Below are positions 22,123 to 32,500 of a DNA stretch of 64,000 nt, one piece after another. The stretch is from NCBI GenBank assembly GCA_004794655.1, contig SMMW01000125.1:1139501-1203500 (forward strand), written 5' to 3'. The position numbers and the translations under genes are program-made. This DNA comes from Marisa cornuarietis. Its lineage: Eukaryota > Mollusca > Gastropoda > Architaenioglossa > Ampullariidae. A model generated the notes under the pieces. The model was not told the DNA's origin. It saw only the letters and a list, made by a program, of their open reading frames with translations, and made no database searches. Within the stretch, counting starts at the first letter, position 1; each line of letters opens with the position of its first letter.

Positions 22123-22143
22123 TTTTTTTTGTCGTTCGCCTGG

Positions 22144-22632
22144 TTACACCTGGAGGCCAGCTCTTGAGATGAAACTGGTGGTTTTTCGTAGAGTCTCCGC
22201 TGGCCCGTACAGTTTGTTAAGCAGAGTCTCCGACTGTGGCCAAATCTCTTCCCCTAAGGGACGGAGGTTCCCACAGTCCTGTAGGATATGTTCTGCAGTC
22301 TGGTCTGCTTCTCCACATGGGCATCTCGGGGACGGTACGAGGTGTAGCTTCTTGTGTAGATGTTGAAGCAGTCTGTTGTGCCCGGTCCTGAGGCGGAAAA
22401 TAACGACCTGGTCCGGTCTGGACAGCTGATGGTAACTGTCTCGTGGTTGGTGTGGCCTGTACATAGATTTGATGATGGTTTTTATCTCTGACATGTTGAC
22501 TGCATTGTCTTCTTGCTCGTCCTCTGCACCCAACTTAGCCATCCTGTCAGCCTCCTCATTCCCATCTATTCCGCAGTGTGATGGGATCCATTGTAGGGCT
22601 GTTCTGAGGCACTTGGTGTTTAGCAGTGCATC
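22144..22632 (-). pseudogene. C-terminal RNase H end and zinc segment of the I-like LINE
   Basis: The same frame continues after the TAG: LQWIPSHCGIDGNEEADRMA is the last RNase H block with the catalytic His/Asp region, followed by VVIFRLRTGHNRL and a C-x-C...H...C segment (CPCGEADQTAEHILQDC), and stops near the 3' end. One base change would separate this from an intact ORF; the nonsense codon makes it non-functional as it stands. Confidence 0.82.
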
Positions 22633-25600
22633 CTACAGGTCTGGCAGTTTGTTGTTGTTGATTGCCTGCAGCACAGACAGAGCATCGGTCAGGAATACAA
22701 CCTGGCTGTCGTGGTCTGCTTTGCTGCTGATGGTATTTGCTGCATGGACCAGGGCTTCTATTTCTGCTCTATAGTTTGTACAGTGGAGGCCAGTTGGTAT
22801 TGCTGCTGCCTGCCGCTGTCCATTTGGGAACTGGATGTAGACACCAGCCCCTCCTCTTTGGGTAGCATCTGTGGCTGACCCATCTGTGTAGGCCCTTATC
22901 CATGATTCCTGGGGGTACCTTTCTTCTAGCATGGCTAGTGTCAGGGCTCTCTTGCTCACGTTGTTATGCTCTTCCTTTGTTGCGAGGTGAGGAACTGTGG
23001 TGCAGATGGTGATGTTCCCTGTTCTGTCTTTCCAGAACGGAGGATCGAGGGAGGGAGTCGGTACCAGGACCTGCGCGGGAAGCTTTGTTTGGTGTTTTCT
23101 GTGTAATGCCTGTGTCACTCGTACAAAATTAGATCTTTTCAGTCTTCCCGAGGACAGTAGTTTCTGTCTGGCACTCATCAGGTGGTCTTCACTGTGCCTG
23201 TACTTGGTGGCCTGCACGAGTGCTTTGCATTCTCTTCTCTTGTTTAGTGGGGAAATGCCTGTTATCTGCTCCATCATATCTATTGGTGTAGATCTCATGG
23301 CGCCTGTTATGATTCTCAGTGCTTGGTTCTGTACCTTGTCCAAAGTCTGATGGTGTGACTTGGCTGCTGTCATCCACGTGCTTGATCCGTATTCTAGATG
23401 TGGTCTTACAGTGCCTTGGTACACGGTCTTCAGGATCTGTTCGTTAGCGCCCCAGTGTGTTCCTGCCAGCTTTCTCATGATGTTCAGCTTTCTTCTAGCT
23501 TTTGTTTCTGCGTCCAGGATGTGTTGCTTCCATGTCAATCTTTTGTCAAAAGTGACTCCCAGGTACGTCTGCTGGTCTTCAAGTGTCAGCGTAGCGTCTC
23601 CCAACTTTAGTCTGCCAGCTTGTGCTTTGGTGGAGAGAGAGAAAAGTGTGGCTGTTGTCTTGTCTCGGTTGATGGTGACACACCAGTTGTCTGCCCAGGC
23701 TGCCACTTTGTCTAGTGCAAGCTGCATCCTGTGGGTTGCTGTTGTTGCATACTCTTCTGAGCACCATATGACCAGGTCGTCTGCATACAGTGCTGCCTGG
23801 ACTCCCTTTGGGAGCTCTGGTACCAGGTCGTTGATGAAGAGTATAAACAAGGTCGGCGAGAGTACTCCCCCCTGTGGTACTCCATGCCGTAGCAGCACCT
23901 TACGGCCACAGTGTCCATCTACAAGCACCCTGGCTTTTCGGTTGTGTAGGTAGGACTTAATCCACCGGTACATGTTGCCGCTGATGCTGCTTCGCTGGAG
24001 CTTGACCAGGAGTCCATCCTTCCATACCTTGTCGAAAGCCTTCTGCATATCAATAAAGACCGCTAGGGTGACCTTCTGGGCTTGGAAGGCATCTTCAATG
24101 GCCTGCGCTAGGTGCGTTGTTTGATCTTCTGTGCTTCTGTATCTTCTGAAGCTTGCTTGCTCTGGGATGATGATACTTTCAGATTCCAGGTACCACTGCA
24201 GGCGCTGATTGATGATGCGCTCTATGGTCTTGCAGACGCAGCTTGTCAGGCTGATGGGGCGGTAGCTCAAGATTCGCGACTTGTTCTTCCCTTTTTTCAG
24301 AACAGGGATCATCCTGGCTTCCTTCCAGCTTTCTCTCCAGCTAAGGTTGAAAATGTCCAGTAATTTGGTGAGGGCTGTGCTGCCAAGGTGTTGCAGCATC
24401 TCATTCGTTATGTTGTCTGGACCTGGAGATTTTTTCTTCTTCAACTGTTTGATGGCGTTCTTCAGTTCTTGAATGGTAATATCTTGCTGCATCGATTCAT
24501 GAACATCCCCTTTTGTTGTTCTTTCTTTCTCTTCTTTTTTGGCTTCTTTTTTCAGATGCAGTGGGATGGTGATGCTGCTCTCCTTTGCATATGCTTGCGC
24601 AAATATATTTGCTGCTGTCTTATCTGTCAATATCTGTCCATCTTCTTCAAGGGTGATCTTCTGTCCCTTGTTGCCCTCGTCATTTAGTGCCTTAGTCAGC
24701 CTCCACAGTTTGATGGTATCTCTCTCCATATTCAGCCCTGCTGTCTTTTCTCTCCAGCTTCTTCTCTTGCACTCTATGTTTATTCTTAGCAGTTTGGCTT
24801 TTGTTTCTTGCAGCTTGATGTTATTTTCTTGACTGGGGCTGGTTTCTGCTTCTTCTCTGGCTTTTGTCAGGTCGTCATGGGCTCTCTGTAGTTCTGCTGT
24901 CCAGTACGGAGTGTAGTCCTTTCGCACCCCTCTTGGGATAGTTTCTTTAGCTGCCTTGATGATACTGGCGTTGAAATCTTTGACGACCTTGTTGATGTTT
25001 GGTCCTTCCACCTTGATATCTTCTGTAAGCTCATTTGTTCGTATTCTGAACAGCCCCCACTGTGCCTTCTTATGATTCCATCGGGCATGCTGCGGGGGTT
25101 CAGGTGTCGTACTTCCTTTGATGGTGAGGAGTACTGGGCGATGGTCACTTCCTCCCAGCTGGTCTAAGACTTTTCTGCTCAAATTTTTGTGGATGTCGTC
25201 TGTGCAGAGCGCCAGGTCTGGTTTTGTTGTTGTATGCCAGCGGCGCGAAAAGAAGGTTGGTGGATCTGTGGGGTCGTTGACAAGGATTAGATGGTTCTCG
25301 TCTTGCCAAGCTTCAATATCTTCTCCTCGCTTATCAAGGGTGTTGTATCCCCAACTTTGGGACTGGCTGTTAAAGTCTCCAGCGATGAGAAAGCCGCTGT
25401 CTAGAACCTGGATAGTGTCAAGGGATAGCATCTTGTCACTGGGGCAGTAATAGTTGATAACATGGAGGACGTTGTTTGTGGTGGAGACCTTAACTTCTAT
25501 GTATTCTGCCTCATCCATGTATCTTTTGGTCTCGCTAGCATTCATGTTGTTTCTGACTAGGGTCAACACTCCGCCTTTCTTTCTCCCCTGGCGATCACTC

Positions 25601-26025
25601 CTGAAAGTCTGGTATCCTCTGATCTTGAAGGGCTTTTCTTTTTGTAGGTGAGTTTCTTGTATACAGCAGATGTTAATGCTGTTCTGGTGCAAGAACTGTT
25701 CTAGTTCTGTCTTCTTATTGGTAACCCCTTCTGCATTCCAATGCATGATATTAATGTTGGGGTTGTCTTTGGCTTTGGTGGTACGCTGGCCAGTCGCTTT
25801 CCTTCCTCGTCCCCTGGCTTCACGAGACGGGTTGAAGGGACCTCCAGTAGCTGAGGGTGGGCTCCTTTGAGGCACGGAGCCCGGCACTGCACCTGCCTGG
25901 CGGGTCTTCACAGGGCGAGCACCATTTCTGTCAATTCTGTCTCCAAGTGTCATATAGGCAGTGTTGCGTGGTGGAGTGGTTGTTTCAGAGTGCGCCTTGT
26001 GGCCCACCACCTCCGACTTCAGCAC
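22633..26025 (-). CDS. LINE polyprotein: endonuclease, reverse transcriptase and start of RNase H
   Basis: 1,130 residues. The AP endonuclease domain (about 90-320) shows MHWNAEG, CIQETHL, GDFNSQ and GSDHRPV. Reverse transcriptase (about 550-810) shows KSPGPDNITNEML, SYRPISLTS, FIDMQKAFDKVW, GVPQGGVLSPTLF and ALYADDLVIW. RNase H begins at about 1070 with YTDGSA, YRAEIEAL and FLTDALSVLQA. The frame ends at a TAG (22633-22635) right after KLPDL, where intact relatives continue into the last RNase H block. It opens at a GTG directly after a stop, so the true start is unclear; the first ATG in frame is at the MTLGDRID segment. Confidence 0.87.
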   Translation of the reverse strand: MLKSEVVGHKAHSETTTPPRNTAYMTLGDRIDRNGARPVKTRQAGAVPGSVPQRSPPSATGGPFNPSREARGRGRKATGQRTTKAKDNPNINIMHWNAEGVTNKKTELEQFLHQNSINICCIQETHLQKEKPFKIRGYQTFRSDRQGRKKGGVLTLVRNNMNASETKRYMDEAEYIEVKVSTTNNVLHVINYYCPSDKMLSLDTIQVLDSGFLIAGDFNSQSQSWGYNTLDKRGEDIEAWQDENHLILVNDPTDPPTFFSRRWHTTTKPDLALCTDDIHKNLSRKVLDQLGGSDHRPVLLTIKGSTTPEPPQHARWNHKKAQWGLFRIRTNELTEDIKVEGPNINKVVKDFNASIIKAAKETIPRGVRKDYTPYWTAELQRAHDDLTKAREEAETSPSQENNIKLQETKAKLLRINIECKRRSWREKTAGLNMERDTIKLWRLTKALNDEGNKGQKITLEEDGQILTDKTAANIFAQAYAKESSITIPLHLKKEAKKEEKERTTKGDVHESMQQDITIQELKNAIKQLKKKKSPGPDNITNEMLQHLGSTALTKLLDIFNLSWRESWKEARMIPVLKKGKNKSRILSYRPISLTSCVCKTIERIINQRLQWYLESESIIIPEQASFRRYRSTEDQTTHLAQAIEDAFQAQKVTLAVFIDMQKAFDKVWKDGLLVKLQRSSISGNMYRWIKSYLHNRKARVLVDGHCGRKVLLRHGVPQGGVLSPTLFILFINDLVPELPKGVQAALYADDLVIWCSEEYATTATHRMQLALDKVAAWADNWCVTINRDKTTATLFSLSTKAQAGRLKLGDATLTLEDQQTYLGVTFDKRLTWKQHILDAETKARRKLNIMRKLAGTHWGANEQILKTVYQGTVRPHLEYGSSTWMTAAKSHHQTLDKVQNQALRIITGAMRSTPIDMMEQITGISPLNKRRECKALVQATKYRHSEDHLMSARQKLLSSGRLKRSNFVRVTQALHRKHQTKLPAQVLVPTPSLDPPFWKDRTGNITICTTVPHLATKEEHNNVSKRALTLAMLEERYPQESWIRAYTDGSATDATQRGGAGVYIQFPNGQRQAAAIPTGLHCTNYRAEIEALVHAANTISSKADHDSQVVFLTDALSVLQAINNNKLPDL

Positions 26026-26039
26026 TCATGGATCACTCT

Positions 26040-26175
26040 TTGTCTGGTCTCTACCCTTCGACCTGTCCGACATGGGTGACCCTGCTAGGAGCTGACGCTC
26101 CTGTCGGCATAGCTCTTAGGGTCATCGAGACACACAAGCCCCCCGACCGCGACAAGGTGGTGATCCATCGGGGGG
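26040..26175 (-). other. 5' region of the I-like LINE
   Basis: A non-coding or ORF1-derived segment at the LINE 5' end. A similar block occurs alone at 62105-62252 (shared CCGACATGGGTGAC and CAAGCCCCC.GACCGC), in the same orientation, so it is part of a family-wide sequence. Confidence 0.55.
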
Positions 26176-26305
26176 TTCAAAATCAATGACCTGATGTACC
26201 TTTTTAATATTAATGACATACCCCTTGACAGTAAACTAATGGTTTGTCAATAAAATGATCAAATGTCAAATTTCCTCATAATAAAGGTCAAGAAACAATG
26301 GTGGA

Positions 26306-26362
26306 GTCGTACTTGTTTATTTTCAGTGAGTCACATTGAGGCTCCAGTCGACTTCAGGCTCT
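26306..26362. repeat. 57-bp direct repeat, right copy
   Basis: Pairs with 16938-16994. It includes the pyrimidine tract and AG acceptor (TTTATTTTCAG at 26326) of copy 1 exon 1. Confidence 0.75.
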
Positions 26363-26452
26363 AGAACAGACTTCAAGTGGAATGCGCAGTGCCAGAAAAG
26401 AGAGAAGACCATCGTCAGCATGTCTGGAAACCCCTCACCTGCTCAACAAAGG
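26327..26452 (+). CDS. Copy 1 exon 1 (5' UTR and first 11 codons)
   Basis: Acceptor TTTATTTTCAG ends at 26326 and donor GTGAGC starts at 26453. The ATG at 26420 opens MSGNPSPAQQR, ending in phase 0. Copy 2 has the same 33-nt coding start (MSGYLSSAPQQ) before a GTGAGA donor, which fixes the start codon. An upstream ATG at 26382 is in another frame. Confidence 0.75.
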
Positions 26453-27039
26453 GTGAGCCACCGAAACTGTAGTTAATGTGTACTTAACGGCACACGTGAC
26501 ATAAATATATGATTCGTCACACACTAGCCATGGTTTTTATTTTAATCTTATTTAATAACTTCATATTTTATCTGTGTGGTGTCGTGACACTAAAGGCGGG
26601 GCCCGGGTGTCTTGGACGTGGTGGAGTCAGTCAAAGGGGAGTCAACCCTGTGGAGGTTTATCTGCACTTTGTCAAAGACACACAAGCTGCTCTTCTCGCT
26701 GGGTCAGGTCAGCCATTTTCCTTTCTTCTGACGTCACTTCCTTTATAGTTTTTACTGCTGCTGTTTGTATTTCTCCTTGTCCTCGTTGCTTTTATTTTTA
26801 CAAATCAGTTTCCTTATGTTTTACAATAACGTTCAGGGCGGTTTTACAATAACGTTCAGGGCGGTTTTACAGCAAACTATTCTTATCAGTGGAGTCATGT
26901 AACTCTAATGTTAGTCTCACATTTGCAGTCACACACTCGTATCTCTCACACTTAGTGAAATATGTTTTACCGTAATTACCTTCTTGATCTTGTTCTACTT
27001 CTTTCTCTTTCTCTTATACACGCACGAGCACCAAAAAAA

Positions 27040-27110
<71 letters not shown>

Positions 27111-29540
27111 GCTTAAACGTGCACGATGTACAGACGAAGCAACACACCCGCACACGCAAACACAACGAGAACTAGAGAGAAAAGGTGAAATAGTGTATTT
27201 TATTGCAGTATGATTTGTATAAAGCCTACAATCACGTTTCCTGAGAAGTTAACAACTGTTGCTGCAGATATGGAAATACCCTCTTGATCTTGTTCCACCT
27301 TTTCTCTTTCTGATATACACACATCTACACAAACAAACAAATAAAAACCCTCTTCCTACATACATTGACGCTTAAACATGCACGATGTACACACGAAACG
27401 ACACAGCCACACACGCAAACACAACGCGAACTAGAGAGAAATGATGAAATAGTGTATTTTTTTGCAGTGTGATATTTAAGATTAAATACCAGTTGTATTT
27501 CTGCTCTACGAAAAAAAAAAAACTAAAGAAAGTATCAACTTTGTCACTGGTCGACGAAACTGGCTATGTTCTGTAATTGTCAACCGATTGGTCACAGTAA
27601 ACATCCCAAATACAGAAATATGAATCTTAAGTTTTACATTCCTTCTGTGTTCAGGAAGTCGTAGCCCTATTCAAGACATCAAACAGAAGTCAGGAGCCGA
27701 TGTACAGTTGGACCCAAACCCGTCACCCGTACAAGACACGAAGACTGTCATCATCCACGGCTCACGTCTCCAGATCGAGACGGCAGTCAAGCTCATCAAC
27801 CAGGAGACCGGGGACCAGGTTTGCAGAAATATCCAGTAAACGACTTCTGAAGTGGATGATCGTAATCAAGTCATCATCTTCTTTTATTATAACCTTTAAA
27901 CGGAGAATAAAGCTAACATTTTGTACAGTTACACTTGACGTTAAGATCAATTTTGTTTTATTTATTGTACAATATTTGATAATAGTTAACCATATCAGAA
28001 AAGATTTGAACTTTTGAAAGATAACTATTGTGTGAATGACTCTTAAACAGGAAAGTATTTCAAGACAAGCCCAGAAATTCTGGCTACAGTGGGCTGAGGC
28101 CGCGTTCCCTGATCTCGACTCTCACGCCTACTTCCTGCCTCCTGTCTACATCAACCGCGTGCCGATGACCAGACAGTCAGCTGCTGGTCAGGAGGCTTTT
28201 ATCGTTGAATTATTACTTGGACAGAGTCGTCAGGCCAGCCAGCCAGCCATCCAGCCATCCATTGCTGTATCCGCAGGCGCTCAAGCTTTCATGCCTCAGC
28301 CTCCTTGTGTTCAGGACAGTGACATCAGAGATGATGCGGCCATGCAACATATTTTCTTATGTCTACATGAATTATTTAAACAAAAACAAGAAGTCTTGTT
28401 TGCAATGACTCAGCTTCTGTTCGGCCAGTACCTGGGGGAACCTTGTTATGCCGCTGCAGCTGCACAGCTCCCCCTACCCGCCAGCCTTCCACCCGTCCTA
28501 CCGCGAAACTGGAAGCGGGGAGACTTTGATGTCCTTCTTATTCACCGACATTTCGGTTTAGTCGTCTGTGAGGTCAAAGCTTTTGGTGATAACGTAAAAC
28601 AACTGAAAATGTCACAGCAGGACACAGATAATAACATCAGAAAGAAGATGAAACAGGCTGTGTCGCAGCTGGACAAGGCGGAGGCCATGTTGTCTCACCT
28701 GGTGTCTGACATCTCTCCCGGTCTGCGTATCACTAAGACAATCGCCTTCCCGAACGTTGCAGCAAGTCCCCTTCAACAGGCAATTTGCGGCGACACTCAG
28801 CTAACTCAGGTGACAGCTCCATTCTGTCCTTTTTACGTACTTTCATATGAACACAACTGAGTCGCTTTTAGGTATCAATTGTCAAATGATACATTTTTTA
28901 TTTTGTTTCTTTTTCTTAACGCGTATACGATATTTCATGGTTGTGATCACGGCTTTTTTAGAATGTAAACTCTAGACGTATGTTTTAGATAAACGATTAA
29001 TTTCATTGAATGTAGTTCAGTCTTTCCGTGTTTGACCGGCAATTACCGTACGATGCCACCGTGTAAATTAGCTTAATGCTAATTTGTTTCAGTTTACTAT
29101 CAGAAATCTGTCTCCTGAAAACATCGAGATGTTTAGATCATTTCTTTTAAAGGTTAAGGGGATTTTTTTACAGGACCTGTGTCGATGTCTGGGAATACCA
29201 GATCCCGCCGACATCGCTGGTGTGTGTCTGTGCTCTGATCAGTTGTCTGACCCCAAGACCCCGTGGGACGTCAGTAGTCACGTGCTGAGGGAACTCGGAC
29301 ACTGGTGGCAGCGACGTGTGGCTGGGACTGGACCCGACTCTCAAAACATGACTTCACACGTGTACAAGAGTCTGGTAGCCAGGTGAGTCTTTAACTTAAG
29401 AGCCAAAGCAAAAATAGAGATTTTTAAAGAGCGGACACTTGGAGCTTGGCCTTGACAACTTTATATGTTTATTCTAGACTGTTTTTATGTCACATTCTAT
29501 TACAGCAACACAAATAAAAGTAGAAAAAAATCCCCCAAAT

Positions 29541-29594
<54 letters not shown>

Positions 29595-32500
29595 CTCTCT
29601 CTCTCATATATACATACAATCTTCTTTCCTCTATTCTTCTACATTTGCTTCCACACAAAACGCAAAGTGAGCTGCCACCTTCAATGTTCATTAACAGGTT
29701 CTCATAGACGTTATATGGTAAGTCAAAGAAAGTGATGTTCATATCTTTAATCCTAGCCCATTATATTTTCTGGAGCTGTGTCACAGTAACCCCATGAGCA
29801 TCATCATAAACTGGCTTTGATATGTGTCAGTGCGAGTACTGTTATGTGCTCTCACAAAAATCTAAGTATTTATTTGAAATGCTATTGCTTTTCGTGAACT
29901 AGCATTGACAAATGTTTAAAATGCATTAAGCCATGAGCTACTGTATAGTGTCAGCCTCATAAGACTGATAGTAAGAGAGGGAGGGACCGCCTCTTTAGGT
30001 GTCCCCCTCTCTATGAATCTCGTTGGTCACAGCACTTGGTAAAATATAAAAATTGTCAACAATGAGCCACATTTATTCTCAAAAAAATTCAGCAGTTGAT
30101 TATATAAAAATCTCTTGCTAGTCACAAACACTATTTTTATATGTGTTTGTAAATTAAAGGAACAGTCTGTCAAAGACGTAAATTCTTTTTACAACTGTAA
30201 TTTGTCTAATGACAAATGTTGGGTAATCTGCTCTAGGTTTAAATCAAATAAAAGAGCTGTTAGATATAAATAAGCAAAAACATTCTGCTGAATTAAAATT
30301 GTCCAAGCAGTCCTTCACACACCAACAAAAAAGTACTAACAACTATATTGATGTCTCTCAAACCCTGTAAACCTAACTTTCCACTTCACTCTAGTAAACA
30401 AGTTGTCTGCACTCTCTTTGACACCATAATTGTTCAATGGAAAATGCAAAAATTCAAATTTGCATTTATGAGTTTGGCACTCATGAAGGCGATTAAAAAC
30501 AGGCAGATTAAGGTGATTGCTTTAATGTATGCACATTATAGACCCATTGACAGCTTCTTTAAATTATTTTTCTTTTTACACCACAACTTTGTAGAATCAT
30601 GTTCTTTTATAATCAATTTGTTGTTGTTCTTGCATATCATCTTCTTTTCGAGTGTTCACGCGTGTCCATGTGAACCACAAGTGTTTTTAGTCTTCTGTTA
30701 TTATTTTTTTTAGTATAATCAAGAGACCTGGAATAGCTAGATAGTCAGAAATTGAAGGGTACCACTTCAAACGAAGTAATAAGAATATTTAGCATAACAA
30801 TTTGCTAATTCAGCTGCGAGGGATTGGGTAATTTGCAAAAACGGAGACGGATTACATTAGACAAATAGTTAATATACTTTTAAAAGATATAATTTGATCC
30901 TAAACAAGAAAGGCATATCAGATCAAAATGGGGCTACCATAACACTTTGCCTACTACAAGACTGCCTTTAGAGGTGTGGAGACTTTATTTAAAAATATTT
31001 TGGAGTTAAAATTAAGAAAATTTGTAAAGAATAAAATAGGAATTAAATTATGGTAATAATCTATTTTATGAGCGACTACCTTTTATTAGTTAACATTTAT
31101 GGATCCAATAAAAATAATCCAGAATTTTAGGCTGAATTAGATAATTCAAGATACACAGACTAGTGAAATTATAATAGAAAGAGATTGGAATTTAGTTTGG
31201 GTTCTTAACATAGACTCGCATACTTAACATCTTTTGGCCAAACACCATCACCAATGAAGAACTCCACCGAAGAACTGAAACCGAGTCCATCACCACTCAG
31301 GTTCAACGAAGGCGTTGGCGATGGATTGGACATGTGCTCCGCCAGCAGACAGCAGACCTCTCCAGAATCGCCCTACGATGGACTCCAGACGGCCGAAGAA
31401 AACGAGGCCGCCCAAAGGAAACCTGGAGAAGAACAGTGGAAAGGGAGATGAAAGGAAAGGGATGGACATGGGGTCGCCTGGAGCGGGTCTCAGCCGATCG
31501 ACATCAGTGGCGGGCTCTGGTTGAGGCCTTATGTGCAAATAGCACGAAGAGGATTGATTGATTTGATTGATCTTAACATAGACTAATACAATTACAAACA
31601 GATATATTTTTTGCCTTCAATCCCTGATTCAGAAATACTTGACAAAACAAGGTGGACAATTTTACACTCTTTTCATCGATTTTTCGAAAGCATTGACAGA
31701 TCCAAAGCATTCTACATCCTGTTAAAAAGGGGTATCCATGGAAGAATGTTTCAAACATTGTTTCAATAGTATTTCTAAAACTATGAAAGCTACTATTAAG
31801 ATTGAATCTCGAATAACTAACTATTTTGAGTGTATGGCCGATGTAAAGCAAGGCTTTGTGTTCAGTCCTCTGTTGTTTTGTATCTTTCTATCTAAGCTTT
31901 GGTCAGACATTATTATATGGAGCAAGTGGTATAGATGTCGTGGCAGATCCATTTGGTACCTTACTTTTGATGTATGCTGATGACATTGCCATTGTTGCTG
32001 ATTCCTCTGTTGACGTTCAACGCAAAATTTAGTATCTAGAAACTATTTGTAACAAATAGAGACTTACAGTTAATATGGATAGAACAAAAATATTAGTCTT
32101 TTAAAAATGGTGGCTTTATTAATAATTGCGACTATGTTGGAAAGAAGAGCACTGTAGAACATAGCTATAATTATTTAGGTGTTATATTCACATCTACACT
32201 AAAGTGGGCTAATATACTGATAATTTATCTGGAAAAGCATTAAAAGACTTTGCAGAAATTAGGAAGCTGTATTTTAGGCTAAAAAACCTTTCAACAGACA
32301 TTATCTTTAGAATATTTGATACAAAAATAAAACCTATCCTTCTGTATGGATCTGAAATTTGGGGATGGAAACAATGCAATGATAAGGAAAAAGTTCAAAT
32401 AAAATTTTGTAAATTAATTTTAAATGTTGGTAAGGAAGTTAAAAATGATATACCCTTGGGTGAATGTGGAAGACTTCCTCTTGTATCAGACTCGTTTATA

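Larger units (their letters stand above)
22123..26175 (-). mobile_element. Nearly intact I/Nimb-like LINE with RNase H
   Basis: A 4,053-bp insertion bounded by a perfect 12-bp duplication and ending in a short poly(A) (T run at 22122-22130 on the + strand). One long ORF encodes endonuclease, reverse transcriptase and RNase H with a C-terminal zinc-binding segment. No ORF1 is present in the insertion, so it is 5'-truncated or belongs to a one-ORF form. The low level of damage suggests a young copy. It sits inside the older LINE, 5' of copy 1 exon 1. Confidence 0.88.
16995..26305 (+). mobile_element. Old LINE with two nested insertions (composite)
   Basis: A degenerate two-ORF LINE on the + strand lies in pieces: ORF1 at 17206-18072, reverse transcriptase at about 19468-22030, and a 3' end with AATAAA-like motifs at 26188-26305. 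A P-like THAP element (18096-19467) and an I-clade LINE (22123-26175) are inserted in it. The endonuclease region is missing. Related degenerate copies occur at 31640-33110 (+) and 58830-60030 (-). The clade is CR1/Jockey-like by the reverse transcriptase; I do not assign it more closely. Confidence 0.72.

Noticed and set aside
23360..23953. Long + strand ORFs opposite the I-like LINE
   Set aside because: Shadow frames of the minus-strand polyprotein, which has all the motifs.
31254..31538. Other-frame ORFs over the RTE 3' end
   Set aside because: Only the 31334 frame has the WIGHVLR and GRPKETWRR motifs; the rest are shadows.
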